Assembly: GCF_000203795.2 (NCBI RefSeq)
Contig: NW_006281109.1
Location: 382,001-446,000, forward strand
Origin: Batrachochytrium dendrobatidis JAM81
Taxonomy: Eukaryota; Chytridiomycota; Chytridiomycetes; Rhizophydiales
Length of the DNA: 64,000 bases
Direction: 5' to 3'
The notes beneath the pieces are model-generated. The model searched no databases and was not told the DNA's origin. It saw nothing but the letters and a program-made list of their open reading frames with translations. The translations under genes were made by a program, and so were the position numbers. This document shows, piece by piece, positions 49,471 through 58,809 of this stretch; position 1 is the first letter of the stretch; every line of letters starts with the position of its first letter.

Positions 49471-49690
49471 TAGAATATGTCAAGATCACATCCATATACG
49501 ACCTAACGACATCTCTTATTTTACAATCCCACAACTACTAACAGATAACAATGTCTCTGAATTATCGCGACTCGGACATTTCTATAAAATGAATCCCTTT
49601 TACCTCATTTATTCGATATCGTGTGAATAACATTTATTGGGAGTAAATGTTGCTTTTCGTTCAAGAGTTCGGTTCGGGATCGTGTCAAGT

Positions 49691-49813
49691 GTTGTGGATG
49701 ACAAGAGAGAGACCTCCATCCTTCAGCTTCTTGTAGTAGTCTTTGGGGATGTCGTCCAAGTCTGTGACAAGAAGCTGAAGTATGGGATGGCGGTCTCTCT
49801 CGTCATCCACAAC
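49691..49813. repeat. Large imperfect inverted repeat, about 45-bp arms
   Basis: gttgtggatgac (49691) to cttcagcttcttgt (49734) pairs with acaagaagctgaag (49768) to gtcatccacaac (49813), with a few mismatches and a 3-nt indel. The central 33 nt are also partly self-complementary. Both strands stay open for about 60-85 codons across it, with mirrored peptides such as VVDDERDRHPILQLLV and KKLKDGGLSLVIHN. This suggests that a duplicated, inverted piece of coding sequence formed it. I see no complete gene here. Confidence 0.75.
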
Positions 49814-50643
49814 AAATAATTTTTTATTTTGTTTAGTTATATTCTTAATTTTTACGTTTTGAATTTGCATTGTTTTCAATGTATACATTTGCAAGCTTTC
49901 ACCATGAGTATCATCTATGCCAACTACTCTTGATACCATCAATTCTGGTTGTTTGTTTCAACATTATGGTTTTGGTTTATAATAGCACTGTTGAACTTTT
50001 GGATAGCTTGAAAAATTGATTTATGGCAGATATGATCATGATGAAAATGCATATTTCATGTATTCACTCGCATTAGCATGGTATTATATTCTCAATATTT
50101 TGTGCTGAAATGAAATCATATACTTTGACATGTGATATCAAAAGGCTTACACAAATCACCAACTATCAGAAACAACTCGTCATATTTGGATTGGTATCGA
50201 TATCATTCAACCACAGCTCACATGTGTTGTGGTAGATCCTTTTGCAGATTATTGTTTATCCAATTCCATATAAATACACATGATCCATTCAAGCATCGTT
50301 TGATCTAAACTTTAACAATAAAATTCACTTTACAAGCCAGAACGATCTTGCAACAAGATGATTTCCAAGTTGAATTCAAACGTCGTTTACCTGGCTGGGA
50401 TAATATCATTAGGCTTTATTCGCCCAACATGTAGACGTAAATATCGTATCTAAATATTATTTTGGTAATAAATTAGCTCAGTTTACAATATAATATTATT
50501 GTAAAATGTTTAAATGGCTTTAGAATTGCATAACAGCAGCCAGAATACTGAACTAATGTCAAATGAAATATTATGATTTAAACATGTTTATTTAAACGTT
50601 ATAATAATCAAATAAAGGTTTGTTTCTCCCATCATCTACTTTG
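49814..50643. other. AT-rich intergenic region
   Basis: This lies between the inverted repeat and the stop of the first secreted paralogue. It contains a small hairpin (tttacaata / tattgtaaa around 50482-50504) and no coding frame I can support. Confidence 0.5.
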
Positions 50644-51297
50644 CTATTCTTGTTCTTCCTCCTCACCGTTCTTGGAAGCCTCCAATCTGTCGCGTTCCAC
50701 TATCTGGGCCAGATTCTCGACACCTTGACCAAATTCTTTGGCAATGCCATCCCATTTAACGAGTGCTTCTTTGGCACCTTTTTCGCCATTCCTTACTTTT
50801 TCCTTAAGCTCTGCTGATAACTCTTCGAGATCCTTCAAAAGTCTTTCTACCCGAGATTTATTTTTCTCACCGTTCAGGCATCTGGTCTGGATAACTTCAA
50901 GCTTGCTCATAAGATCTTTGATTTGCCTCCTCACATCTGGATCTTGTTTCAAAATATCAGGGATGAGACTACCCAAGGCGGATTGGAAGCGTTTCCAGAA
51001 CGCTCCGCCATAACAGCGTGCCGTATCAGCAGCATATCCGAGATAGCCTGTTACCCCGCTTAGCGACGATCCTTCGCCTGAATTCGAAGTATACCCAGAA
51101 GCGCCTGATTCACCAGTACTTGTTGCACTTGATTCGCTGGTACTTGTCGCACTTGGTGTACTTGCACTTGTACTCGATTGATCGGTGCTTGTTGCATCAG
51201 GGCCTCCCGTGCTTACACTTGCTTCGGCGGGAACAACTATAGCATTGGCAGTCGCGCTAAACACTGCAATCAACACAATGGCTTGAGAAAATTTCAT
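50644..51297 (-). CDS. Secreted protein, tandem paralogue A
   Basis: A single-exon frame. I choose the ATG at 51297 because it begins a clean signal peptide, MKFSQAIVLIAVFSATANA; an ATG at 51330 would add MNSHKQSFTLI ahead of it. After the signal peptide comes a Ser/Thr/Ala repeat region (about 60 residues, STSESSATSTGES type), then a short segment GYLGYAADTARCYGGAFWKR. The C-terminal charged, helix-forming half (RRQIKDLMSKLEVIQTRCL; RLLKDLEELSAELKEKV) ends EEEEQE. I do not recognise a catalytic domain. The architecture of signal peptide, low-complexity spacer and helical tail fits a secreted effector-like or cell-surface protein, which is inference. It is paralogous to the gene at 52440-53021. 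Confidence 0.7.
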   Translation of the reverse strand: MKFSQAIVLIAVFSATANAIVVPAEASVSTGGPDATSTDQSSTSASTPSATSTSESSATSTGESGASGYTSNSGEGSSLSGVTGYLGYAADTARCYGGAFWKRFQSALGSLIPDILKQDPDVRRQIKDLMSKLEVIQTRCLNGEKNKSRVERLLKDLEELSAELKEKVRNGEKGAKEALVKWDGIAKEFGQGVENLAQIVERDRLEASKNGEEEEQE

Positions 51298-52184
51298 TAT
51301 TAATGTAAACGATTGTTTATGAGAGTTCAAAGGCTTATTGATTCAAATGGATTATTTGAAAATGGTTACAAATGCTACTGTTTTTATAGTAATAAATGCC
51401 TTGGCGCACTCAATCAAGCATCCCTTTATTTGACGCATTTTACCACCGCTATGTAGCTCACTAAGCTGACTAACCCTGATATGGCATCCCTTGTGTTCAT
51501 ACTCGTGTTGATGGACATTACTGTCAAGTAAGATAAAATTGAATTACTCCGCGTATTCCAAGAACCGCTGACAAAGGCATCGCTTATCATGATGTGGTGA
51601 GTAAACAAATTATACTGTAGTTTATTTGACCCAAATAAACCGTCAATTATTTTGGTTCAAACTTGAATTGCATTGATTCGGTTTAACTCAAGCATTCACA
51701 TCACCCTTTAGCCAAATACAACATAGCATACTTGGCTAGAGTATCAAATAACTAGGTTAGGGTTGATTAGATGGAACATTTAACTTTGAGTATGATGGTC
51801 CTGATAATGGAAGATTACGGCACCCTATTTGATAAAGCTGTAAAAGGGTACAGGGCCAAGCCCGTCATGCCTATCGGGTCAATAAAGCTACATCCGCTGC
51901 TATATTGCCCTATACACTGGTCATTTACTGGGATGTGAATAAAACCAACTTGTTCATGCACCAAACCATTAAAAACTATTCAGCCTTGCAATTCAAAGTT
52001 TTAATTTTTATTACAACATCATAAAACAGTTGGGTACAATTTGATGCCTATGCATTCGGTATGACTGACCATTTAGTTCAGTGACAGCCAATGTGACCAA
52101 TTGGTTTGCATAAACAATCGTGTGGAAATTCGTCAAAGCAATTTATAATTTAACCGACCCAAGCAATTTTCAAGGTATACACAA
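51194..52184 (+). repeat. Tandem duplication unit, copy 1 (near-identical part)
   Basis: This stretch (3'-to-5' relative to gene A: N-terminal codons, signal peptide and 5' flank) recurs at 52918-53908 with a constant offset of 1,724 bp. In reading both copies I found one difference (c at 52089 versus t at 53813). It includes the whole 51331-52184 upstream region, which contains no other supported gene. Confidence 0.9.
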
Positions 52185-52439
52185 TTTTAAATGAATCATA
52201 TTTATCTAAAATAAACTCGAGTGCAGAGATACAAGATTATCTCATGCTAGCAAGCCGTACGAGCATAGGCTGGTGGTGCTAAAAGTTTGTTAAATGTCAC
52301 AAATGAAATATTATGGATTAAACATATTTATTCAAACGTTATAATGATCAAATAAAGATTTGTCGTTTCTCCCATCATCTACTTTGCTATTCTCATTTCC
52401 CCCCTCATCGCTCTTGGAAGCCTTCAACCTGTCGATTTT

Positions 52440-53021
52440 CTATTTTTTGCCTGAATTCTCAGTACGAGAAATAAAACTATCAAGAGTGAATTTAAGATTG
52501 GCAAGTGCTTCTTTGGCACCTTTTTCGCCATTCTTTGCTTTTTCCTCAAACTCTGCTGATAAAGCAAAGATCTCATCTGCGAACCTGTTTTCTCGGCCTT
52601 CAGCTGTATCCTCATTGAATTTCAGCAGCATAGCTCGGAACTTTTCTGAAAGTTCTTCAATTTTCTTTTTCACATCTGGGTCTTCTTCGGCAGCAACAGA
52701 AGCATCCAAATAATTCAAGGTGAGTTGGAAGTGTTTCCAGAACGTTTTGCCATAACAGCGTGCCGTATCAACAGCATACCCAAAATAGCTTCCTATCTTG
52801 CCTAAAAACGATCCTTCGCCTGAATTCGAACAAGTATACCCAGAAGCGCCTGATTCGCCGGTACTTGTTGCACTTGGTGTGCTTGTGCTTGATGCACTCG
52901 ATTGATCAGTACTTGTTGCATCAGGGCCTCCCGTGCTTACACTTGCTTCGGCGGGAACAACTATAGCATTGGCAGTCGCGCTAAACACTGCAATCAACAC
53001 AATGGCTTGAGAAAATTTCAT
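52440..53021 (-). CDS. Secreted protein, tandem paralogue B
   Basis: Paralogue of the gene at 50644-51297, with the same signal peptide MKFSQAIVLIAVFSATANA (ATG at 53021; alternative ATG at 53054). The Ser/Thr spacer is shorter, and SYFGYAVDTARCYGKTFWKH corresponds to the matching segment in A. The charged helical half has diverged (KIEELSEKFRAMLLKFNED; ALSAEFEEKAKNGEKGAKEA). It ends FISRTENSGKK at an in-frame TAG. Just past that stop the frame still reads KIDRLKASKSDEG, homologous to the end of A (RDRLEASKNGEEE). So B ends about 15-20 codons early relative to A. A Cys in SGYTCSNSGEG is present in B but not in A. No intron is present. Function unknown. Confidence 0.7.
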   Translation of the reverse strand: MKFSQAIVLIAVFSATANAIVVPAEASVSTGGPDATSTDQSSASSTSTPSATSTGESGASGYTCSNSGEGSFLGKIGSYFGYAVDTARCYGKTFWKHFQLTLNYLDASVAAEEDPDVKKKIEELSEKFRAMLLKFNEDTAEGRENRFADEIFALSAEFEEKAKNGEKGAKEALANLKFTLDSFISRTENSGKK

Positions 53022-53908
53022 TATTAATGTAAACGATTGTTTATGAGAGTTCAAAGGCTTATTGATTCAAATGGATTATTTGAAAATGGTTACAAATGCT
53101 ACTGTTTTTATAGTAATAAATGCCTTGGCGCACTCAATCAAGCATCCCTTTATTTGACGCATTTTACCACCGCTATGTAGCTCACTAAGCTGACTAACCC
53201 TGATATGGCATCCCTTGTGTTCATACTCGTGTTGATGGACATTACTGTCAAGTAAGATAAAATTGAATTACTCCGCGTATTCCAAGAACCGCTGACAAAG
53301 GCATCGCTTATCATGATGTGGTGAGTAAACAAATTATACTGTAGTTTATTTGACCCAAATAAACCGTCAATTATTTTGGTTCAAACTTGAATTGCATTGA
53401 TTCGGTTTAACTCAAGCATTCACATCACCCTTTAGCCAAATACAACATAGCATACTTGGCTAGAGTATCAAATAACTAGGTTAGGGTTGATTAGATGGAA
53501 CATTTAACTTTGAGTATGATGGTCCTGATAATGGAAGATTACGGCACCCTATTTGATAAAGCTGTAAAAGGGTACAGGGCCAAGCCCGTCATGCCTATCG
53601 GGTCAATAAAGCTACATCCGCTGCTATATTGCCCTATACACTGGTCATTTACTGGGATGTGAATAAAACCAACTTGTTCATGCACCAAACCATTAAAAAC
53701 TATTCAGCCTTGCAATTCAAAGTTTTAATTTTTATTACAACATCATAAAACAGTTGGGTACAATTTGATGCCTATGCATTCGGTATGACTGACCATTTAG
53801 TTCAGTGACAGCTAATGTGACCAATTGGTTTGCATAAACAATCGTGTGGAAATTCGTCAAAGCAATTTATAATTTAACCGACCCAAGCAATTTTCAAGGT
53901 ATACACAA
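52918..53908 (+). repeat. Tandem duplication unit, copy 2 (near-identical part)
   Basis: Second copy of 51194-52184. Identity stops abruptly at the sequence tatacacaa, where an inverted copy of the last 18 bp of the unit begins 12 nt later. The 53055-53908 part has no supported gene apart from promoter sequence for paralogue B. Confidence 0.9.
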
Positions 53909-53938
53909 CTTATGACTAAATTGTGTATACCTTGAAAA
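53891..53938. repeat. Perfect inverted repeat at the duplication junction
   Basis: ttttcaaggtatacacaa (53891-53908) and ttgtgtataccttgaaaa (53921-53938) are exact 18-bp reverse complements around a 12-nt loop. The left arm is the last 18 bp of the duplicated unit; copy 1 (ending 52184) lacks the right arm. Confidence 0.92.
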
Positions 53939-54185
53939 ACAACTGACTGATTTTTTTCATATTTGACGGAAAATTGGACATATAGCTGTGCCTTGAATTT
54001 TGGTAATGCGCAATGTTGGTGTATTCCGCCCTGATTCTGATTCTGAATACCAATTCCAAGATACTTTTGGTGAAATTCTAGTATTTTTCGATTGGATCAA
54101 TGATTTATCTCTGGATTATTTACACAGCCAAGAGATTTGTCGAATAAACGATTGGCAATCCGATGATGTAGGAAACTATAGTCGT
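53939..54185 (+). other. Open segment of unknown nature abutting an element end
   Basis: A plus-strand frame (from about 54006, MRNVGVFRPDSDSEYQFQDT) reads about 60 codons with no low-complexity bias. It then runs straight into the MITE-like terminal motif at 54186. It could be a gene fragment truncated by the element or a chance frame. I recognise no domain. Confidence 0.3.
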
Positions 54186-54790
54186 GGTCACGTAAAACGA
54201 GTCACTTTTATATTCATTCACTGGCCGCCTTTATTTTGCTCTGGAATAAGCAATGGTTGGAAATATTTGCTGTGTCTTCATACTAGAAATCGGTAGTTCA
54301 AGCCCTTCTGTATCTGGAGTCACGCACCGCACAAAATCGTTATTATACCCAAGTTATTTCCGGCAAGGCTTAAGAATGTGCAATAAGAGGCTTGATATCT
54401 TGCAACATTTCTGCTTGTTGAACGGCCGACAAATCATGTTTAATCAGCGAATCTGTAGTTTTGTGAAATGTTATGTTTCTAGAACCAAATAATCATTAAA
54501 AAATGGAATTCCAGTACACTAAAAAATCTTGAATATCAAGCATTTACAACTCTTTTGGTCCATCTCCAAACATAACGACCATCATATGATGCACACAACC
54601 AAACTATAGTTTGAACTGTCCTTTGTTCACATTTGGCAGTCATACACTGTACAATCATCAAATTTGAAACCAGATTCATTCATTGCAATCCAGATATTGG
54701 GTTTGACTTTGAATATTGCCAAAAAGTTGGTAAATTCCCCTTTACCGATCTGCTCAACACTCTTGAACCATGCAACTGTACATTTTGCAA
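54186..54790 (+). repeat. Degraded MITE-like copy, left part
   Basis: Terminal-like gtggtcacgtaaaacgag (54186) is followed by family tracts: ctttattttgctctggaata, then catcatatgatgcacacaac, accaaactatagtttgaact, ggcagtcatacactg and cattgcaatccagatattgg. The order is the same as in copies 1 and 3, but it is longer and more diverged, with an apparent insertion around 54300-54540. Confidence 0.55.
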
Positions 54791-56628
54791 AGCGTTATGT
54801 GAAATGGGAACCATATTTTAGTTTCATCAATCGACAGTGCGGAATCATTTCGAGTATCATTTTGATACTCTTACAGACCAACCACCTGCAATTTTAGAAC
54901 ACAAACAGTTGTTGACTTTACTGCAACTTTAAATCACAGCTACCAACAATAAAAAATCCAACCAATGCACATTCAAAACAACAAGATCAATGGCATACAT
55001 ATCTTGAAAAATGACCTCATACATTAAGTGTACAAAACAGGAGCCATGATTTTTGGAGTTCAATAGCAACTTTTAAAACTTGTAATTTCGCTACGGCTGT
55101 TGAACGTTTAGCAGCATTTTCAATTGTATCCAAGGTTCTTTTCAAAAAATACTTGAATGGATCTTCACCCAAAGACATATGGAGAGCGGTCAGAAAGAAT
55201 CAAGCTTTTCATAGAATGACTAGACGGATTACAAATTTTGAACGTCATGGCAAGCAAAAGGGCTTAAAGACAGGAATCCGAAGACTAAGCTGGCCGAAAA
55301 ACAAACTCTGTACACACTCCTATTTGCTGTATTTTAAAATCCCATAAATATCTTGCGCTCTAATTCAGCAAAACAAAGATCGTACGTCTCAGAAATGCAA
55401 CTGTTACTTGCATGCCAATCACCAATCTGATTTGTTGGCACGACCAGTTTGCTCAACTTGCTGTTTCTTTTGATTCAATATAGGACAACATCACTCATTT
55501 GGTCCAACAACAGCTGCTTGCTGGTCCTGTTTTAACGCGGCTTCAGCATTCTGCTTAGAGTCTGTACGCTAACCCAAAACAACTGTACAGTTTTAAAAAG
55601 AGAATCCATTAAACAGGCTGCTGTTGTAGCATTTGATGAATGGTTCAAACCAGTGAAATTGAGTGGAGAATACAAATACATTCTGTGCTCACTCTTTTTC
55701 TGTTGTAATTTATTTTGTCGTGTTTTGCTCCACTTGCCCAGTTCCTCACAAACTGCTTTTCAGGTACCGTCACTTCCTTATTGCTGCTGTCAAAAATGCA
55801 TGTCTGTATGCTTTATCAGTGCTACAAGACATATTCTCTACGCCATGTCTTGCTATTATACAAGTAGCTTTTTATACCTTTCCCATTCCCTAGAATAATT
55901 GACTAGAATATCGCCTACACTGAGAAAAATGTAAAAGTGAAGATTGCAAACCAACTTGATATTTGAAAGACAAACAGCCAGCGGCAGCAGCAGCCGGATA
56001 GAATCAGTTTCCTATTGCTCAAGAAAAAAGTGCCAACTTTGTTTCGAGTATATAAAGTAACATTGGAAACAAAAAGACTGCTTGAAAAATAATGGCTGCA
56101 TACTTTTTTGATCTATCCATTATTCTCTAGTCTGTTGAATTAGACTACCATTTGTTATCTTGATACTACATCAATTGTAATTTCTCTGCAACTTCAATTG
56201 ACTGTCTTCTAGATTGGTAAATCAGCATATCAACTAGCGATTGTCCCTGCTAACCAGCACACTTTGGCTTGGCAGTCGCATGTTTAAACCATTATTCAGA
56301 TCTACATCATGGGAAGTCTGACATTTATTCGCCTACTGATTCTACTGGCTCTGTTTGTTTGCTACATCAACCTCATTCTGGAGATAATTCCTTGATACCT
56401 CGTTTGGACATTCTGTATCAGATTGACTAGATCGGATTATGCTTTAAAAGAGGGTTGAATATAAATTGGCGTTTTGTGAGATCGGTAATCTCTTTGAAAA
56501 GTCGATTTTTCAATACAAATTGATTCAACTGTCACATTCTAGCATGCAGCTTTAGTTCAATCTGAACTTGTCTGCAACTGGCACTTAATTTATCAATCGT
56601 TTTGTATATACAACCTGTGCTTTAGAAC
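54791..56628. other. Gene-poor region with element debris
   Basis: At 55310-55435 a further family tract occurs (gctgtattttaaaatcccat; cagaaatgcaactgttactt; catgccaatcacca), matching the right-centre of the element. An open stretch at 55080-55345 (KYLNGSSPKDIWRAVRKNQA...) and another near 55600-55680 (KQAAVVAFDEWFKPVKLSGE) look peptide-like but are short, broken and unrecognised. They may be pseudogene pieces. The rest, up to the PAB2 start, has no supported gene. Confidence 0.4.
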
Positions 56629-57635
56629 ATGTCAACAAATCAAGCCGATGTTTCAGAGGCCATTGAGGCTCCCGAGGTTGCGATGGATGATAGCGTTGAC
56701 AAGGTGAGTATTTGGGTTTGATTATTTGTGCACATAATCAGTTACAGCACGATCTTGGATGACTAAACAGTTTGTTTTGGAAACCACGACTGATACTATT
56801 CCATGCTTGTAACTGCTTAGGAGATTGAAACAATGAAGAAACGGGTCAAGGAAATGGAAGAGGAAGCTGCCAAACTAAAAGAAATGCAGGCTGAAGTAGA
56901 AAAGGAAATGGGTGCTCAATCTGGTAGGAAACCCTTGGAAAATCGGTTTTGTAATCTATTTGTATATATTGTATTTTCTAACCAATAATGCACTTTTAAT
57001 ATAAACCGACCATCTTTTGGCCAACTTTTATCAATATTGTATACACATTCTAGTCAGTGACAAAGAAGAAGTGGATTTTCGCTCTGTTTACATTGGCAAT
57101 GTAAGTTTCTGCACGCAAATAGGTTCTTAGTATGCTACCATGGCTGATTTGGTACTATGTTTTGCATATCCAGGTTGACTATAGTGCCACTCCAGAAGAA
57201 ATCCAGGCACACTTTCAATCTTGTGGTACCATCAACCGAGTAACCATTCTGTGCGATAAATTTACAGGACACCCTAAAGGGTATGCGATTTTTGATGTTT
57301 TCTAGTTTAAATCTACAAAGCATGCTGATGTTTGCTTTTATTTTTACAATTAGATTTGCATACCTTGAGTTTGCCGATGCAGGATCTGTTGCAAACGCAG
57401 TGGTTTTAAGTGAGTCCATGTTCAAGGGTCGTTTAATCAAGGTCACAGCTAAGCGTACCAATGTGCATGCATTCTATTCGCGAGGTCGTCGCGCATCTCG
57501 AGGATTTCGTGGTGGATTTCGTGGGAGAGCACCATACAGGTATGGAATTAAAGGTCCAGAATCAACGAACAATGCTAATATTTGAGCATATTATTAATTT
57601 CTAGGTCTCGCCGAGGATTCTACTCTCCCTATTAG
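56629..57635 (+). CDS. PAB2: PAB2/PABPN1-like nuclear poly(A)-binding protein
   Basis: Single-RRM nuclear poly(A)-binding protein that controls poly(A) tail length and RNA decay. The first exon is acidic ([20 protein letters not shown]). The second is a short coiled coil ([20 protein letters not shown]). The RRM is split over exons: [26 protein letters not shown] (RNP2 VYIGNVDY), [33 protein letters not shown] (RNP1 KGFAYLEF) and [15 protein letters not shown]. An RG-rich tail ([20 protein letters not shown]) joins across a GTATGG intron to [13 protein letters not shown] at 57635, which matches the typical PAB2 C-terminus. Length about 190 residues. The arrangement of acidic N-terminus, coiled coil, RRM and RG tail is diagnostic of the PABPN1 group. 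Confidence 0.93.
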
Positions 57636-58335
57636 ACCATGTCACACCTCTAAAGTAGTTTTAGTACAATGAACTGTTTCAAATGATTGTCGTGTCAAAT
57701 ACTGTATTTAGAGGGTTGCGATTAGTGATGGCTGTGATTTTGATGAATATGTAATTGGTGTTTCTATTAAAAACAAATAAATGCTCTACAAATATTGCAG
57801 CTATTGATGGATATTGCACTCTTTACATTTCCCACACATGTAAAAACCAATATTTTACAATCTAAAATACAGGTCGTTTGACAGTTTATTGTTGCTATAT
57901 TTGAACGAATTGTGTTGATTTAAACTAGGAGTTGTTTATCTTGGCAAACCAACTCGATCGAAATCTAAATCAGCAGAGCTGAACATTGTATACATTGTAT
58001 ACATTGGCCACTTTTATTTTAAGAACAGATATGTTTACGCTATAATTCAGAACCAAGATTGTAGAAATGACCAGTTGTCTCCATGCCAATCATCCAATAT
58101 TTGTAGGAGAATTGTGGATTAAACAAGTGTGAGACTATTGAAGCGGATGTGAAGATTCATTCAGTTGTACAGAAATGAGCATGGATGAGAAATCTCGGTA
58201 GATTAAAGTTCAATAATATTGTCCAGTCAATTTGGCAATCATGTCATGAGACTGCTTATTATGCATTTTGACACCCTTATTTAATCTTTCATTTTCGTGA
58301 ATACGAGTTACTTATACTTATACAACCACTGCAGA
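57636..58335. other. Intergenic region with element fragment
   Basis: This AT-rich spacer contains a tgtatacat direct repeat (about 57985-58003). From about 58225 to 58312 it holds the right end of a MITE-like copy (caatcatgtcatgagactgc, then ttcattttcgtgaatacgag). I see no supported gene. Confidence 0.5.
58225..58312 (+). repeat. Right-end fragment of the MITE-like family
   Basis: cagtcaatttggcaatcatg, then tgagactgcttattatgca, then cccttatttaatctttcattttcgtgaatacg. This follows the sub-terminal and terminal order of copy 3's right end. No left end is adjacent; the nearest same-family left end is at 54186. Confidence 0.55.
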
Positions 58336-58803
58336 CTCATGGGTAAGCGATTGTTTAGTGTATTTAAGATCAATGCAGTAGCCATGATAGTTTTTGATAC
58401 CAAAAGTATTAATCAGCAGTCTGGGTTTTCTGATATGCTTCATGTTCATTTAGATCACTATTTGCATTCTCTTGGAGCGGGCCAGCATGCTGCATCATCC
58501 CCCTTAGATATCAAAACCAACCTGCATTCCAGCCCTAGTGTAGAGTATATGGAATCTGAAGAAGGGTCTTTAAAACAAGAGTCCAAAGACAAGATAGTAT
58601 GTTTAATGACATGATCCGAGTTTGTATAGATGTTTATTATCCGACAATGTTTGAGCTTTGAAACACAGCTGGCCTATCAAGGCATTGTATATCTTATGCC
58701 ATACTGTTTGGCCATTCTTCTATTTTGTATATATCCAATGGCTTCAATGCTTGATATAGCTTTCGCTTATTTAAATGGCCTTCATCTTGGCAACCCTGGC
58801 TGA
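58336..58803 (+). CDS. Putative upstream exons with a membrane segment (tentative)
   Basis: From ATG 58336 (MGKRLFSVFKINAVAMIVFD) the frame runs to KQESKDKI, then a GTATGT donor at about 58597. A phase-0 acceptor (AACACAG at about 58672) leads to LAYQGIVYLMPYCLAILLFC and IYPMASMLDIAFAY, with an in-frame TGA at 58801-58803. The frame beyond the TGA stays open into the next feature. This could be a separate small membrane protein of about 130 residues, or the true N-terminal part of the carbonic anhydrase gene with a splice I could not identify. No family recognised. Confidence 0.35.
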
Positions 58804-58809
58804 ATCTTG

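Noticed and set aside
51426..51608. 60-codon frame present identically in both tandem units (also 53150-53332)
   Set aside because: The identity is explained by the near-perfect duplication of the flank, not by coding constraint. There is no domain or initiation context.
51750..51775. taggttagggttgattag resembling telomeric TTAGGG repeats
   Set aside because: Only one GGTTAGGGTT unit with no array, and it is copied in the duplicated unit. Not an interstitial telomere tract.
57985..58003. tgtatacat short tandem repeat
   Set aside because: Two units only; within expectation for AT-rich spacer sequence.
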